Positions 30,060 to 39,197 of a DNA stretch of 64,000 nucleotides are shown here, one piece after another. A program made the position numbers and the translations under genes. This DNA comes from Serinicoccus chungangensis (GTDB taxonomy: Bacteria > Actinomycetota > Actinomycetes > Actinomycetales > Dermatophilaceae): positions 930,001 to 994,000 of the forward strand of contig NZ_CP040887.1 in assembly GCF_006337125.1 (NCBI RefSeq). The letters are read 5' to 3'. Below the pieces are notes generated by a model, which saw nothing but the letters and a program-made list of their open reading frames with translations, was not told where the DNA came from and did not search any database. Position 1 is the stretch's first letter. The number at the start of each line of letters is the position of its first letter.

Positions 30060-30108
30060 GCCGAGCGCCGAGCGCCGTGCGCCGTGCGCCGTGCGCCGTG
30101 CGCCGTGC
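30060..30108 (+). repeat. Seven-unit 7-bp minisatellite (GCCGAGC x2, GCCGTGC x5)
   Basis: Seven head-to-tail 7-bp units run from 30060 to 30108: two GCCGAGC then five exact GCCGTGC. The array starts just after the degV-like stop codon and lies ~126 bp before comEA. Unit number could vary by slippage and may change comEA/comEC expression or transcription read-through. Confidence 0.95.
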
Positions 30109-30234
30109 GGGTGGGCGTGATACGTCCCGGCCGGCCCGCCCGGGCCGTCCACATCCTCGGCCGCAGGTCCGGGCCGTCCACAGATCCGTCCGTCCCTCTC
30201 CCGGGCGGGGCGTGGGGCCCCTAGCGTGCCGACC

Positions 30235-31269
30235 ATGGACTCGGGGGACATGGAGGCCCTGCACCAGGGCAGGCACCGCAGACGACGTGCGTCGGTCGAG
30301 GGCGACGACCGCCGGGACGACGGCGGGCTCGGGGACGGCGAGCAGGTGGGGAGCGGCGGGCACTGGGAGGACGAGCAGGTGGCGAGCGACGGGGGCCCCG
30401 GGAGCGGCGGGCTCGCTGGCGAGGGCGGGCACGTGGAGGAGGTGCGGCTGGTGCCGGTGCCGGGGGCGGGGCGAGGCGCCAGCATCGGGGTGGGTGCCCG
30501 GTCCGTCGGCGGTCTGCTCCTCGTCGCGGTGGTCGTGCTCGCGGTGCTGGGTGGGCGGTGGTGGTGGGTCGCGCAGCAGGCCACCGCGCTCCCGGATGCC
30601 AGCGCGCAGGAGCAGGGGGAGCCCGTGGTGTCGGGGTTCGTCGAGGGTGGGGGGCCGTCGGCGACCACGGGGGCGGACGCCGACGGCGATGCCGTCCTGC
30701 AGACGGGTGGGGGTGAGCGGGGTGTCGTCGCCCCGGGGGCCGGCGGGCCGGGTGCCGGGGCGGGGAGCACCCCGTCGCCCACCCCGGACGGGCCGGTCCT
30801 CGTCCATGTGGTCGGTCACGTCGCGGCGCCCGGGGTCGTGGAGCTGCGGCCGGGGGCCCGGGTCGTCGACGCCGTCGACGCGGCGGGCGGCCTGACCGAC
30901 GGCGCCGATCCGGGGTCGGTCAACATGGCCCGGGTCGTGGCCGACGGCGAGCAGGTATGGGTGGGGGCGCCCGGCGAGGACCCTCCCGCGGGGTGGGTCG
31001 CCGGAGCCCCGGCCGGCGAGCCCGCGGGGACCGGTGCCGGCGGCGTGGTGGCCGGTACCGAGGCCCCCGCGGCGCTGGTCGACCTCAACCGGGCCACCCA
31101 GGCGGACCTGGAGGAGCTCCCGGGCATCGGCCCGGTGACCGCCGGCCGCATCCTGGCCTGGAGGGAGGAGCACGCGGGTTTCACCACCGTCGAGGAGCTG
31201 CTGGAGGTGAGCGGCATCGGCGACCGGACCCTGGAGCAGCTGGCGCCGCTGGTCACCGTCGGGCCATGA
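30235..31269 (+). CDS. comEA: Competence protein ComEA (DNA receptor)
   Basis: A 344-residue membrane-anchored DNA-binding protein. An unusually long, Gly/Asp-rich cytoplasmic N-terminus (1-85) precedes one membrane helix (VGGLLLVAVVVLAVLGG, about 97-113), then a Gly/Pro-rich linker, a SLBB domain (VHVVGHVAAPGVVELRPGARVVDAV), a second linker, and the C-terminal double helix-hairpin-helix DNA-binding domain (LVDLNRATQADLEELPGIG ... VEELLEVSGIGDRTLEQL). It is expected to bind incoming double-stranded DNA at the cell surface and pass it to ComEC. ATG 30235 is taken over GTG 30226. The stop overlaps comEC by ATGA. Confidence 0.93.
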   Translation: MDSGDMEALHQGRHRRRRASVEGDDRRDDGGLGDGEQVGSGGHWEDEQVASDGGPGSGGLAGEGGHVEEVRLVPVPGAGRGASIGVGARSVGGLLLVAVVVLAVLGGRWWWVAQQATALPDASAQEQGEPVVSGFVEGGGPSATTGADADGDAVLQTGGGERGVVAPGAGGPGAGAGSTPSPTPDGPVLVHVVGHVAAPGVVELRPGARVVDAVDAAGGLTDGADPGSVNMARVVADGEQVWVGAPGEDPPAGWVAGAPAGEPAGTGAGGVVAGTEAPAALVDLNRATQADLEELPGIGPVTAGRILAWREEHAGFTTVEELLEVSGIGDRTLEQLAPLVTVGP

Positions 31270-33827
31270 GCCGCCGGCGCGTCGTCGGTGCCCCGGGGAC
31301 CCCGGCAGGCAGGGTGGCTGCGGCCGCCCCGGTGGCTGCGCCCGGAACGGTGGCCGCGGCTGCCCCGGCGGCTGACGAGGGGGAGGCCCCGCACGACGCA
31401 CGCCTCCTCCTGCCGGCTGTCACGGCCTGGGCGGTCCTGGTCGGCGTGCTACCCGGGCCAGGATGGCTGCCGGTGGTGGTCGCGAGCGGCGCGCTGGCGA
31501 TGGCGCTGGCCCTGCTGCTGCACGCCCGTCCCCGACGTGACACCGCCGTCGGTGGGCCGGACGCCGCCGTCGGTGGGTCGGACGGTGGTCGCGACAGCCG
31601 CACCCTGTGGCCCGCTCCGGGGGACCACCGGTCCGGGGGGCGGGGTGGCCCGGTGCTGCTGGTCCTCGCGCTCGCGGCGGCGGCCGTGGGCCTGGTGTGC
31701 GGCGCCACCGCCCTGCACCTGGCCGTGGCCCGTGCCGGACCCGTCGCCGCCTGGGCGCAGGAGCGGGCCGTGACCAGCGTCGAGCTGGTGGTGACCACCG
31801 AGCCCCGCATGATCGCGCGCGGCGACGAGCGGCAGCCTCTCGTCATCCTCGAGGCCCGTGTCGAGCGCGCGTCGGCCCGCGGCGAGACGTCCCGCCCGCG
31901 TACCCCGGTCCTGGTCATCGCCACGGCCGGCGAGGGCTGGGACGAGGTGGCCTGGCGCAGCCGCGTGGACGCGGTCGGCCGGTGGTCGCCGGCAGAGCCG
32001 GGCGACCGGGCCGTGGCGGTCCTCGTGCCGCGGGGACCCCCCACGACCCTCGACCGGCCGACGGTCCTGCTGCGGGGCGTGGACCACGTCCGGGACCGAT
32101 TCCGCCGGGCGGTGGACCCGCTGCCGGCGGACGCCCGGGGTCTCGTGCCCGGGTTGGTGATCGGGGACACCTCGCTCACGCCGCCGGACCTCACCCAGGC
32201 CATGCGCGACACGGGGATGACCCACCTGTCGGCGGTCAGCGGCAGCAACGTGGCGATCGTGGCGGGCGGGGTCGTGCTGCTCGCCACGCGGCTGGGCCTG
32301 CCACGCCGCTGGCGGCTGCCGGTGGTGCTCGTCGCGCTCCTCGGGTTCATCCTGCTCTGCCGTCCCGAGCCCTCGGTCCTCCGGGCGGGGGTCATGGGTG
32401 CGGTCGGGCTGATGGCGCTGACCGGTGGCCGGCGCCGGGCGAGCCTCCCGACCCTGGCTGCGGCCGTCATCGGGCTGCTGTGCCTGGACCCGTGGCTGGC
32501 CCGCTCCTACGGCTTCGCCCTGTCCACGCTCGCCACGCTCGGCCTCGTCCTGTGGGCGCGGCCGTGGGGGCTCGCCATGGCGGCCAGGCTGCCGCGCTGG
32601 GCCGGGCTGCCGGCACGTGCTGCCGCCGTGCCCCTCGCGGCACAGGTCATCTGCGCCCCGGTCATCGTGCTGCTGCAGGGGACGGTCACCACGGTGGCCG
32701 TGCTGGCGAACCTCCTGGCCGCACCCCTGGTCCCGCCGACCACGATCCTCGGCGTCGTGGCGGCACTGCTGGCTCCCGTGTCCGTGGGCCTGGCGACCGC
32801 GGTGGCCTGGCTGGCGGCGGTGCCCGCCTGGGTCATCGGCAGGATCGCGCGAGTGTGCTCCCGGCTGCCCGGCGGCACCCTGGAGTGGTGGGACGGTGCG
32901 CCGGGAGCCTGGGCGCTGGCCGCGCTCACCCTGGCCCTCCTGGTCACCTGGCGCTGGTGGTCGCACCAGGTGGTCCGTCGTCCCTGGGTGGCCGGGGCCG
33001 CGGCCTGCGCCCTGCTGGGATGGACCCTGCCGCTGCCGGGGCCGGCCGGCTGGCCACCGTCCGGCTGGGTGGTGGTGGGCTGCGACGTCGGGCAGGGGGA
33101 CGCCTTCGTCGTGCCCACCGGTGCAGGACGTGCCGTCGTCGTCGACACCGGGCCCGATCCGCACGCGGCGGGCGCCTGCCTCAGGTCCCTGGGCGTGCAC
33201 CGCGTGGACCTCCTCGTGCTGACGCACTTCCACAGCGACCACGTCGGCGGCCTCGTGGGGGTGCTCGGGGCGGCCGAGGTGAGCGAGGTGCTGGTCACCC
33301 CGGTGCAGGAGCCCGCCGACTCGGCCGCGTCCGTGACCGGGGAGGTGAGCGCGGCCGGCATACCTCTGCGGCAGGCACGGCCCGGTGACCGGTGGACGTG
33401 GGGCGACACCGCCGTCACCGTGCTCTGGCCACCTCCACGGCCGCCCGCGGGAGGGTCGGCGGCCAACAACGCCAGCATCGTCCTCGACGTCGAGGTCTCC
33501 GGGGCGCGGGCGCTCCTGACCGGTGACCTGGAGCCGGAGAGTGCGCGGCTGGTCGCTCGGCTCACGGCAGGTCGGGACTACGACGTGCTCAAGGTGGCCC
33601 ACCACGGCTCGGCGGCGCAGGACGAGAGGCTCGTGCGCGAGGCGCGTCCGGAGATCGCGCTCATCGGCGTCGGGGCGGACAACGACTTCGGGCACCCCGC
33701 CCCGAGGGCGCTGAGCCTGCTCTCCGAGGTCGGGGCCGTCGTGCTGAGGACGGACCTGCACGGCGACGTCGCCGTCGTCCGCGACCCCCGGGGGAGGCTC
33801 GTCCCGCACGCCCGGGAGGGAGGTTGA
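31266..33827 (+). CDS. comEC: DNA internalization channel ComEC/Rec2
   Basis: A 853-residue polytopic protein forming the inner-membrane channel for transforming single-stranded DNA. After an Ala/Pro-rich start come DUF4131-like membrane segments, the Competence domain (VPGLVIGDTSLTPPDLTQAMRDTGMTHLSAVSGSN, AVSGSN being diagnostic) with about ten helices, and a C-terminal metallo-beta-lactamase domain with LTHFHSDHVGGL, LLTGDLEPES and LKVAHHGS. The presence of this C-terminal nuclease-like domain is complete. It is coupled to comEA by ATGA overlap. Together with comEA it suggests, but does not prove, natural transformability; pilus genes are not in the window. Confidence 0.95.
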   Translation: MSRRRVVGAPGTPAGRVAAAAPVAAPGTVAAAAPAADEGEAPHDARLLLPAVTAWAVLVGVLPGPGWLPVVVASGALAMALALLLHARPRRDTAVGGPDAAVGGSDGGRDSRTLWPAPGDHRSGGRGGPVLLVLALAAAAVGLVCGATALHLAVARAGPVAAWAQERAVTSVELVVTTEPRMIARGDERQPLVILEARVERASARGETSRPRTPVLVIATAGEGWDEVAWRSRVDAVGRWSPAEPGDRAVAVLVPRGPPTTLDRPTVLLRGVDHVRDRFRRAVDPLPADARGLVPGLVIGDTSLTPPDLTQAMRDTGMTHLSAVSGSNVAIVAGGVVLLATRLGLPRRWRLPVVLVALLGFILLCRPEPSVLRAGVMGAVGLMALTGGRRRASLPTLAAAVIGLLCLDPWLARSYGFALSTLATLGLVLWARPWGLAMAARLPRWAGLPARAAAVPLAAQVICAPVIVLLQGTVTTVAVLANLLAAPLVPPTTILGVVAALLAPVSVGLATAVAWLAAVPAWVIGRIARVCSRLPGGTLEWWDGAPGAWALAALTLALLVTWRWWSHQVVRRPWVAGAAACALLGWTLPLPGPAGWPPSGWVVVGCDVGQGDAFVVPTGAGRAVVVDTGPDPHAAGACLRSLGVHRVDLLVLTHFHSDHVGGLVGVLGAAEVSEVLVTPVQEPADSAASVTGEVSAAGIPLRQARPGDRWTWGDTAVTVLWPPPRPPAGGSAANNASIVLDVEVSGARALLTGDLEPESARLVARLTAGRDYDVLKVAHHGSAAQDERLVREARPEIALIGVGADNDFGHPAPRALSLLSEVGAVVLRTDLHGDVAVVRDPRGRLVPHAREGG

Positions 33828-33891
33828 ACCGGGCCGACCCGGCGCGGGACCTGGGGGACCCACCCGCCGCCGTGGTGCACGACGGCCGGGG

Positions 33892-34836
33892 TCAGGAGGC
33901 CGAGGTCACGTGCGCGCAGGGGGACCCGCCCAGCTCCTCGGCGCTGCGGCACAGGGCGACGAGCGTGGCCGCGACCGCCGGCACGCGCTGCAGGTCCGGG
34001 GTCGTCACGACCTGGACGGTGCGACGCGACGGCGGTGACACCGGCCGGACGACCACGTCGGGGTGCGAGACGGTGCTGAGGATGAGCTGGGGGACCAGCG
34101 CGACGCCGAGCCCGGCCGCCACCAGGCCCAGGACCGCGACGTAGTCCTCGGTCTCGAACGTCACGTCCGGGCTGAACCCGGCGCCGTCGGCCAGGGTGAG
34201 CAGGTGGCCGCGGCACCGTGGGCACCCGGCGATCCAGCGCTCGGCGGACAGGTCGCCGAGGTCCACCTCGTCCTGGTCGGCGAGCTCGTGGTCACGGGGG
34301 AGGACCAGCATGACCGGGTCGTCGAGGACGTCCATGACCACCAGCCCGGTCAGGTCGTCCTCCCCGCGGCCGGCGTCCGTGCCCTCGTAGGCGAAGGCCA
34401 CCGCCAGGTCCACCGCCCCGGCCCGCACCGCGGCGAGGGACTCAGGTGGCTCGGCCTCGCTGAACTGCACCGTGACCGCGGGGTGGCTGGTGCGCAGCCG
34501 GGCCAGCGCCCGCGGCACGAGGGTCGCGGACGAGGAGGGGAAGGCCATGAGCCGGACGCGCCCGGCCTTGAGGCCGGCGATGGCCACGACCTCGGCCTCC
34601 GCCTCGTCGATGCGGTCCAGGATCTCGGCGGCCCGGCGGGCCAGCAGACGGCCGGCCTCGGTGAGCCGCACGCTGCGCCCGATGCGCTCCACGAGGGCCG
34701 TGCCCGCCCGCTGCTCGAGCCGGCGGACCATCTGCGACACCGCCGGCTGGGTGTAGCCGAGGGATGCCGCGGCCGCGGTGAAGGAGCCCTCCTCGGCGAT
34801 GGCGCGCATCACGCGCAGCCCTGCGGCGTCGAACAT
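33892..34836 (-). CDS. LysR-family transcriptional regulator
   Basis: A 314-residue LysR regulator. The winged HTH is FTAAAASLGYTQPAVSQMVRRLEQRAG at residues about 19-46; the effector domain begins near 90 with GRVRLMAFPSSSATLVPRAL and includes VGLVAAGLGVALVPQL. Regulated genes are not evident; the divergent patatin gene is the nearest candidate. ATG 34836 is chosen because TACGAT ends 7 bases before it, giving a leaderless mRNA and an N-terminus typical of the family; ATG 34845 is the alternative. Confidence 0.88.
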   Translation of the reverse strand: MFDAAGLRVMRAIAEEGSFTAAAASLGYTQPAVSQMVRRLEQRAGTALVERIGRSVRLTEAGRLLARRAAEILDRIDEAEAEVVAIAGLKAGRVRLMAFPSSSATLVPRALARLRTSHPAVTVQFSEAEPPESLAAVRAGAVDLAVAFAYEGTDAGRGEDDLTGLVVMDVLDDPVMLVLPRDHELADQDEVDLGDLSAERWIAGCPRCRGHLLTLADGAGFSPDVTFETEDYVAVLGLVAAGLGVALVPQLILSTVSHPDVVVRPVSPPSRRTVQVVTTPDLQRVPAVAATLVALCRSAEELGGSPCAHVTSAS

Positions 34837-34934
34837 GCCCTGCATCGTAGCGGCGCAGCGCTGGTCACCAGAGCGACGCCGACACCACGGGTGACGTTCA
34901 CGCCCTGGTCATCCGCTGCCGCTGTGCTGGGGAC

Positions 34935-36278
34935 GTGCCTGCCGCGCACCACCACATCCCCCCGCCGCCCCCACCCGGTGACCCGACCCTGGCCCAGCTG
35001 GAGGCCGCCCGGGCCACCGCGCACCACGGCCCCTCCGCCCTCCGCCCTCGGCACGGCAGCGCGCTGTGCCTCTCCGGAGGAGGCTTCCGGGCGTCTCTGT
35101 TCCACCTCGGCGCCGTCCGCCGCCTCGACGAGCTCGGCGTCCTGGGGTCGTTGCGGACCATCAGCGCGGTGTCCGGAGGGGCCGTGCTCGCGAACCTGCT
35201 CCTGCACCCCGACCTGGAGTGGCCCGACCCGCTCCGAGGACCGGGTCGCGTGGGAGGCCTGGAGGAGCTGGTCGCCGCCCCGCTGCTCGACCTCACCCGG
35301 CGCAACCTGCGCACCCCGGCGCTGCTGTCCCGGGTGCGCCCCGGTGGCTGGGGTCGTCCCGACGCGAGCGTCGGGGTGCTCGCCGACGGGCTGGAGCGAG
35401 CCGTCCCCTGGTGGGGCACGGACCTGCGCGAGCACGCGCGTCGGCAGGGTCCGGTCGTGCTCACCGGCGCGACCGAGATCGGCTACGGCGTCTCCTGGGT
35501 CTTCGCCGACCCCCACTCGACCGGGCCCCGCGGCCGCATGGGTGACCACCGGCTCGGCCACTGCGCCCCACCACCGGGGCTGCGCATCGTCGACGCGGTG
35601 GCCGCCTCCTGCGCCTACCCGCCCTTCTTCGCGCCGCTGGAGCTCGACGGGGACGAGCTGGGCCTCGTGGGCGGCGCGCCGGACCCGGACGAGCCCGAGC
35701 ACGTGCGGGCGGCCATCCGCCGACGCATCCAGCTGGTCGACGGCGGGGTCTACGACAACCTCGCCCTCGAGCCGGTCTGGTCCGACCACGACACCGTCCT
35801 GGTGAGCGACGGGGGCGCGGTCTTCCGGGGCCGGCCGCCCGGTTCGCTGCTCTCCCGCCTGTGGCGCCTGCTGGCCATCGCCTCCAGCGGTGGGCAGACC
35901 GCGCGGCTGCGGTGGCTGCACGCCGGCTTCGCGCGCGGCACATTGGCGGGAGCCACCTGGTCCCTGGAGTCACCCGGCGACCTCGCGAGGCTGCCCGGGC
36001 GGGGCCGCGGGACGCGGATGCCGCACCCGCGCACGCCGGAGGCGCTCGGCGCGATCCATCAGGTGCGGACCGACCTCGACGCCTTCAGCGCAGGGGAGCA
36101 GATGGTGCTCGAACGGCACGGCTACCTCGTCGCGGACGCCTCCGTGCGGCGGCACAGCCCGGGCTCGGTGCTGCTGGACGCCCCGCCACGCCCTCCGCAC
36201 CCGCAGGTCGCCGCGCCCTCGGAGGTGGTGAGCGCGCTCCGGGGGTCGGGGCGGGTCACGGCCCTCGGCCGCCGGTAG
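34935..36278 (+). CDS. Patatin-like phospholipase
   Basis: A 447-residue patatin-fold acyl hydrolase. The oxyanion loop is LSGGGFRASLFHLGAVRRL, the nucleophile elbow is ISAVSGGA (the usual GxSxG has Ala in the first position, as in some family members), and the catalytic Asp lies in LVDGGVYDNLALEP. No signal peptide or membrane helix, so it acts in the cytoplasm or on the membrane inner face. GTG 34935 begins a His/Pro-rich leader; an internal start cannot be excluded. It may act as a lysophospholipase or as a lipase-like effector; no partner genes indicate a defence system. Confidence 0.85.
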   Translation: MPAAHHHIPPPPPPGDPTLAQLEAARATAHHGPSALRPRHGSALCLSGGGFRASLFHLGAVRRLDELGVLGSLRTISAVSGGAVLANLLLHPDLEWPDPLRGPGRVGGLEELVAAPLLDLTRRNLRTPALLSRVRPGGWGRPDASVGVLADGLERAVPWWGTDLREHARRQGPVVLTGATEIGYGVSWVFADPHSTGPRGRMGDHRLGHCAPPPGLRIVDAVAASCAYPPFFAPLELDGDELGLVGGAPDPDEPEHVRAAIRRRIQLVDGGVYDNLALEPVWSDHDTVLVSDGGAVFRGRPPGSLLSRLWRLLAIASSGGQTARLRWLHAGFARGTLAGATWSLESPGDLARLPGRGRGTRMPHPRTPEALGAIHQVRTDLDAFSAGEQMVLERHGYLVADASVRRHSPGSVLLDAPPRPPHPQVAAPSEVVSALRGSGRVTALGRR

Positions 36279-36407
36279 GCTCCCGCGAGCCGGCCGGTCG
36301 TCCGGCTGGCAGGATGGTCCCACCATGTCGTCGCGCCCTGGACCCCTCGCCGCTCGCGGAGGCCTCGCGCCCGCGCCCGCCCGGGTCACCCCGTGGGAGG
36401 GGTCCCG

Positions 36408-37298
36408 GTGAGCGTCGTCGGGCCGCTCGACCTGGCCCACACCATGCCGCCCCCCGCGCCGGTCGACCCGCTGGCGCTGCGGGAGCTGCGGGAGCTGCTC
36501 GCGGACGGGGACGTCGTCGTCCTCACCGGAGCCGGGATGTCGACGGCCAGCGGCATCCCGGACTACCGCGGGCCCGACGGGACGCGACGGGTGCAGCCGA
36601 TGCAGCACGGCGAGTTCGTCCGGTCCGCCGAGGGCCGGCAGCGGTACTGGGCGCGCGCCTTCGCGGGGTGGGGCAGGTTCGCGGCGGCGCAGCCGAACGC
36701 CGCGCACCGCGCGGTCGCCGACCTGGAGCGCCTGGGGCTGCTGCGGCACGTCATCACGCAGAACGTCGACGGCCTGCACCAGCGGGCCGGCAGCCGACGG
36801 GTGCTGGAGCTGCACGGCACCCTGGCGGCGGTCACCTGTCTCGACTGCGGCGAGCAGACCTCCCGGGCGATGGTGCAGGAGTGGCTCTCCGACGCCAACC
36901 CCGACCTGCTCACCAGCATGGAGGCGCCCTCCCAGGTCCGCCCCGACGGTGACGTCGCCCTCCCGGAGGCCCTCGTCTCCGCCTTCCGCACGCCGCGCTG
37001 CCTCGTGTGCGGTGGCGACCGGCTGAAGCCGGACGTGGTCTTCTTCGGTGGCTCCGTCGACAAGGACGTCGTGCAGCGTGCCTTCGACCTGGTCGACGGC
37101 GCGAGCGCGCTGCTGGTCCTCGGCTCGTCGCTGCAGGTGATGAGCGGCTACCGGTTCGTGCGTCGGGCGGCGCGCGACGGCATACCGGTCGCGGTCGTGA
37201 CGCGGGGCTCCACCCGGGGCGACGCGGAGACCACTCTGCGGCTGGACGCTCTCGTGGGGGACGTGCTGCCCGGGCTCGTCGCCGACCTCGGTGGCTAG
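36408..37298 (+). CDS. NAD-dependent protein deacetylase (sirtuin)
   Basis: A 296-residue Sir2 protein. NAD-binding motifs are VLTGAGMSTASGIPDYRG, VITQNVDGLHQRAGS and LGSSLQVMSGYRFVR; the catalytic His is in VLELHGTLAAV, and the zinc site is formed by CLDC and CLVC pairs. This is a class II-like bacterial sirtuin that would remove acyl groups from lysines, for instance on acetyl-CoA synthetase. GTG 36408 is selected because GGGAGGGG lies 6 bases upstream. It ends 43 bp before the PRC-barrel gene on the same strand. Confidence 0.92.
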   Translation: MSVVGPLDLAHTMPPPAPVDPLALRELRELLADGDVVVLTGAGMSTASGIPDYRGPDGTRRVQPMQHGEFVRSAEGRQRYWARAFAGWGRFAAAQPNAAHRAVADLERLGLLRHVITQNVDGLHQRAGSRRVLELHGTLAAVTCLDCGEQTSRAMVQEWLSDANPDLLTSMEAPSQVRPDGDVALPEALVSAFRTPRCLVCGGDRLKPDVVFFGGSVDKDVVQRAFDLVDGASALLVLGSSLQVMSGYRFVRRAARDGIPVAVVTRGSTRGDAETTLRLDALVGDVLPGLVADLGG

Positions 37299-37341
37299 GG
37301 TGGGGGAGTCGGCCAACCAGGCCACGACGAGGAGGTCGCCA

Positions 37342-37674
37342 GTGGTCACCTACGAGCAGCTGGGTGAGATGTATGACGCGGAGGTCGTCGACCAGGACGG
37401 CCACAAGGTGGGAGGACTCGACCAGGTCTACCTGGACAACGGGACCGGTGAACCGGCCTGGGTGTCGGTGCGGACCGGGTGGTTCGGCGGGCGCAAGATC
37501 TTCTGCCCGGTGTCGAACGCGGTCATCCGGGACGGGCACATCGAGGTGCCCTACCCCGTCGAGATGATCAAGGACGCCCCGGACTTCCCGTGCGACGGTC
37601 ACCTGACCGAGGACGAGGAGGAGCAGCTCTACGACTACTACGCGATCGACGAGGGCCCGGCCCCGTCGGGGTGA
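37342..37674 (+). CDS. PRC-barrel domain protein
   Basis: A 110-residue soluble protein with one PRC-barrel beta domain (EVVDQDGHKVGGLDQVYLDNGTGEPAWVSV ... FCPVSNAVIRDGHIEVPYP) and an acidic C-terminal tail (LTEDEEEQLYDYYAIDEG). Similar short proteins with DUF2382 or acidic tails occur in actinobacteria and are linked to stress. GTG 37342 with GGAGG 6 bases upstream is preferred to the upstream in-frame start overlapping the sirtuin gene. Role unknown. Confidence 0.82.
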   Translation: MVTYEQLGEMYDAEVVDQDGHKVGGLDQVYLDNGTGEPAWVSVRTGWFGGRKIFCPVSNAVIRDGHIEVPYPVEMIKDAPDFPCDGHLTEDEEEQLYDYYAIDEGPAPSG

Positions 37675-37742
37675 GGGTGCGGCGCCACCCCCCGACGAGG
37701 ATGGAGGTGCCGGGAGGCGGCGCCGCGGTCTCGGGGGGCGGG

Positions 37743-38468
37743 TCAGACCCTGCGGAGCACCGCCGTCACCTTGCCGAGGACGACGGCGTGGTCGCCGTCG
37801 ATCGGCTCGTAGGCGGGGTTGTGGGGGATGAGCCAGGTCTTGCCGTCCCGGTGGCGGTAGGTCTTGACCGTCGCCTCGTTGTCCAGCATGGCGGCGACGA
37901 TCTCGCCATTGACCGCGGTCGGTTGACGGCGGACGACGACCCAGTCCCCGTCGCAGATGGCGGCGTCGATCATCGAGTCACCCACCACCTTGAGCAGGAA
38001 CAGCTCGCCGTCACCGACGATCTGCCGGGGGAGGGGGAAGACGTCATCGACCGCCTCCTCGGCGAGGATCGGACCACCGGCGGCGATGCGCCCGACCATG
38101 GGGACGTAGGAGGGCTGGGGGCGGGCGTCGTTGATGCCGGTCTCGTCGATCGTCTCGCTGGAGACCGGGCCGAGCCCGGCGTCCTGCTCGCTCCGGCGGT
38201 AGCCGGTGCCCTCCTGGCCGGGGGTGACGACCTCGATCGCGCGGGGGCGGTGCGGGTCCCGGCGCAGGAAGCCCTTGCGCTCCAGGGTCTTCAGCTGGTG
38301 GGCCACGGAGCTCGGTGAGGTCAGGCCGACCGCGTCGCCGATCTCGCGCAGGCTCGGCGGGTACCCGCGCTGGTCCACCGCGTCGCGGATGACGTCGAGG
38401 ACGCGCCGCTGACGGTTGGTCAGCTCGGCACCGCCGTCGCGGTCCGGCATCTCGTGAATCGTGGCCAT
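37743..38468 (-). CDS. lexA: LexA repressor
   Basis: A 241-residue SOS repressor. The N-terminal winged HTH has [39 protein letters not shown]; the autocleavage site is Ala130-Gly131 (GRIAAGGP), with catalytic Ser165 (VGDSMIDAA) and Lys202 (EATVKTY). RecA filaments trigger its self-cleavage and derepression of DNA repair genes. ATG 38468 is preferred; ATG 38477 ([10 protein letters not shown]) is possible. An SOS box lies about 145 bp upstream in the divergent region shared with the LysM gene, implying autoregulation. Confidence 0.97.
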   Translation of the reverse strand: MATIHEMPDRDGGAELTNRQRRVLDVIRDAVDQRGYPPSLREIGDAVGLTSPSSVAHQLKTLERKGFLRRDPHRPRAIEVVTPGQEGTGYRRSEQDAGLGPVSSETIDETGINDARPQPSYVPMVGRIAAGGPILAEEAVDDVFPLPRQIVGDGELFLLKVVGDSMIDAAICDGDWVVVRRQPTAVNGEIVAAMLDNEATVKTYRHRDGKTWLIPHNPAYEPIDGDHAVVLGKVTAVLRRV

Positions 38469-38613
38469 GGTCTCCATCCCCTCGTCCGGGCCCACCCTGC
38501 TCACCGTCGCGGCTGACCTGCCGCGTGCATCATCGCTGGTCAGAGGGTATGTCAGTGGTGGGTGCTTGAGTTCCTGACATGAGATCAGCCTACGCCCGTC
38601 GTGAGCCGCAGAC

Positions 38614-38625
38614 AAACATGTGTTC
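38614..38625. promoter_or_regulatory. Candidate LexA-binding SOS box
   Basis: AAACATGTGTTC, in the context ACAAACATGTGTTCGG, matches the actinobacterial/Gram-positive SOS box GAAC-N4-GTTC with one mismatch. It sits between divergent lexA and the LysM gene and would control both. Nearby (38643-38698) ACAGGTGT and ACACCTGT form a second inverted pair around two GTGCTATC direct repeats, which may carry promoter elements. Confidence 0.7.
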
Positions 38626-38725
38626 GGTCCGCGTGTCGACGTCGTCCGACAGGTGTGCTATCAATAGGACAGACGTGCTATCGGACACCTGTCCGCATGG
38701 CACCGCCCCGAGGAAGGTGAACATC

Positions 38726-39151
38726 ATGAGCACCGCCATCGCGCACGACATCGTGACACCGCTGTCCGGCCCCTGGTCGGTCGGTGACGTGGCGCCCGGC
38801 CGGCCGCGCCACCTGCGCCTGGTCGGCGAGGAGGACCGTCGCCCGTCCAGGGCGGCCCGGCGGCTTCTGCGCGCGGGGGGGCTGCGGCTCACCCGTCGGG
38901 GTCGGCTGGCCATCACGGCCACCACCGGTCTGGTCCTGGCGGCGGTCATCTGGTCCGTCGTCGGCCTGCTCGGCCCGGCCGGGGCCAGCACCTCGGTGAC
39001 CGTCGAGCGCGGGGAGACGTTGAGCCAGATCGCCAGCGAGCAGCTCCCCGAGCTCCCGCTGAGCCGGGCCGTGACGGCCATCCAGCGCGCCAACAGCCTC
39101 AGCACCACGTCGATCGCCGCGGGTCAGGAGCTGGTGATCCCGGGTCGCTGA
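38726..39151 (+). CDS. LysM peptidoglycan-binding protein, SOS-associated division factor (Rv2719c/DivS-like)
   Basis: A 141-residue membrane protein with a basic cytoplasmic N-terminus, one membrane helix (LAITATTGLVLAAVIWSVVGLL, about 75-96) and an extracytoplasmic LysM domain (VTVERGETLSQIASEQLPE ... SIAAGQELVIPGR). The position, divergent from lexA across an SOS box, is that of Mycobacterium Rv2719c and corynebacterial divS, which halt division after DNA damage; that role is inferred by synteny and architecture, not by residue conservation. ATG 38726 is preceded by GAGGAAGG at suitable distance. Confidence 0.82.
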   Translation: MSTAIAHDIVTPLSGPWSVGDVAPGRPRHLRLVGEEDRRPSRAARRLLRAGGLRLTRRGRLAITATTGLVLAAVIWSVVGLLGPAGASTSVTVERGETLSQIASEQLPELPLSRAVTAIQRANSLSTTSIAAGQELVIPGR

Positions 39152-39166
39152 GCCGGGGATGACCAG

Positions 39167-39185
39167 GCCCCCGGCACCCGGGGGC
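39167..39185. terminator. Bidirectional terminator hairpin
   Basis: GCCCCCGG (39167-39174) and CCGGGGGC (39178-39185) form a perfect 8-bp stem with a CAC loop, followed by TT, between the convergent LysM and SseB-like genes. Confidence 0.75.
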
Positions 39186-39197
39186 TTGAGGGGAAGG

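Noticed and set aside
34935..36278. Patatin as a CBASS-type phage-defence effector
   Set aside because: No nucleotide cyclase or ubiquitin-like partner genes nearby; neighbours are LysR, sirtuin and PRC-barrel genes.
36393..37298. Sirtuin as part of a defence (Thoeris/DSR-like) module
   Set aside because: Stand-alone class of protein deacetylase with intact zinc site and no TIR or associated defence genes.
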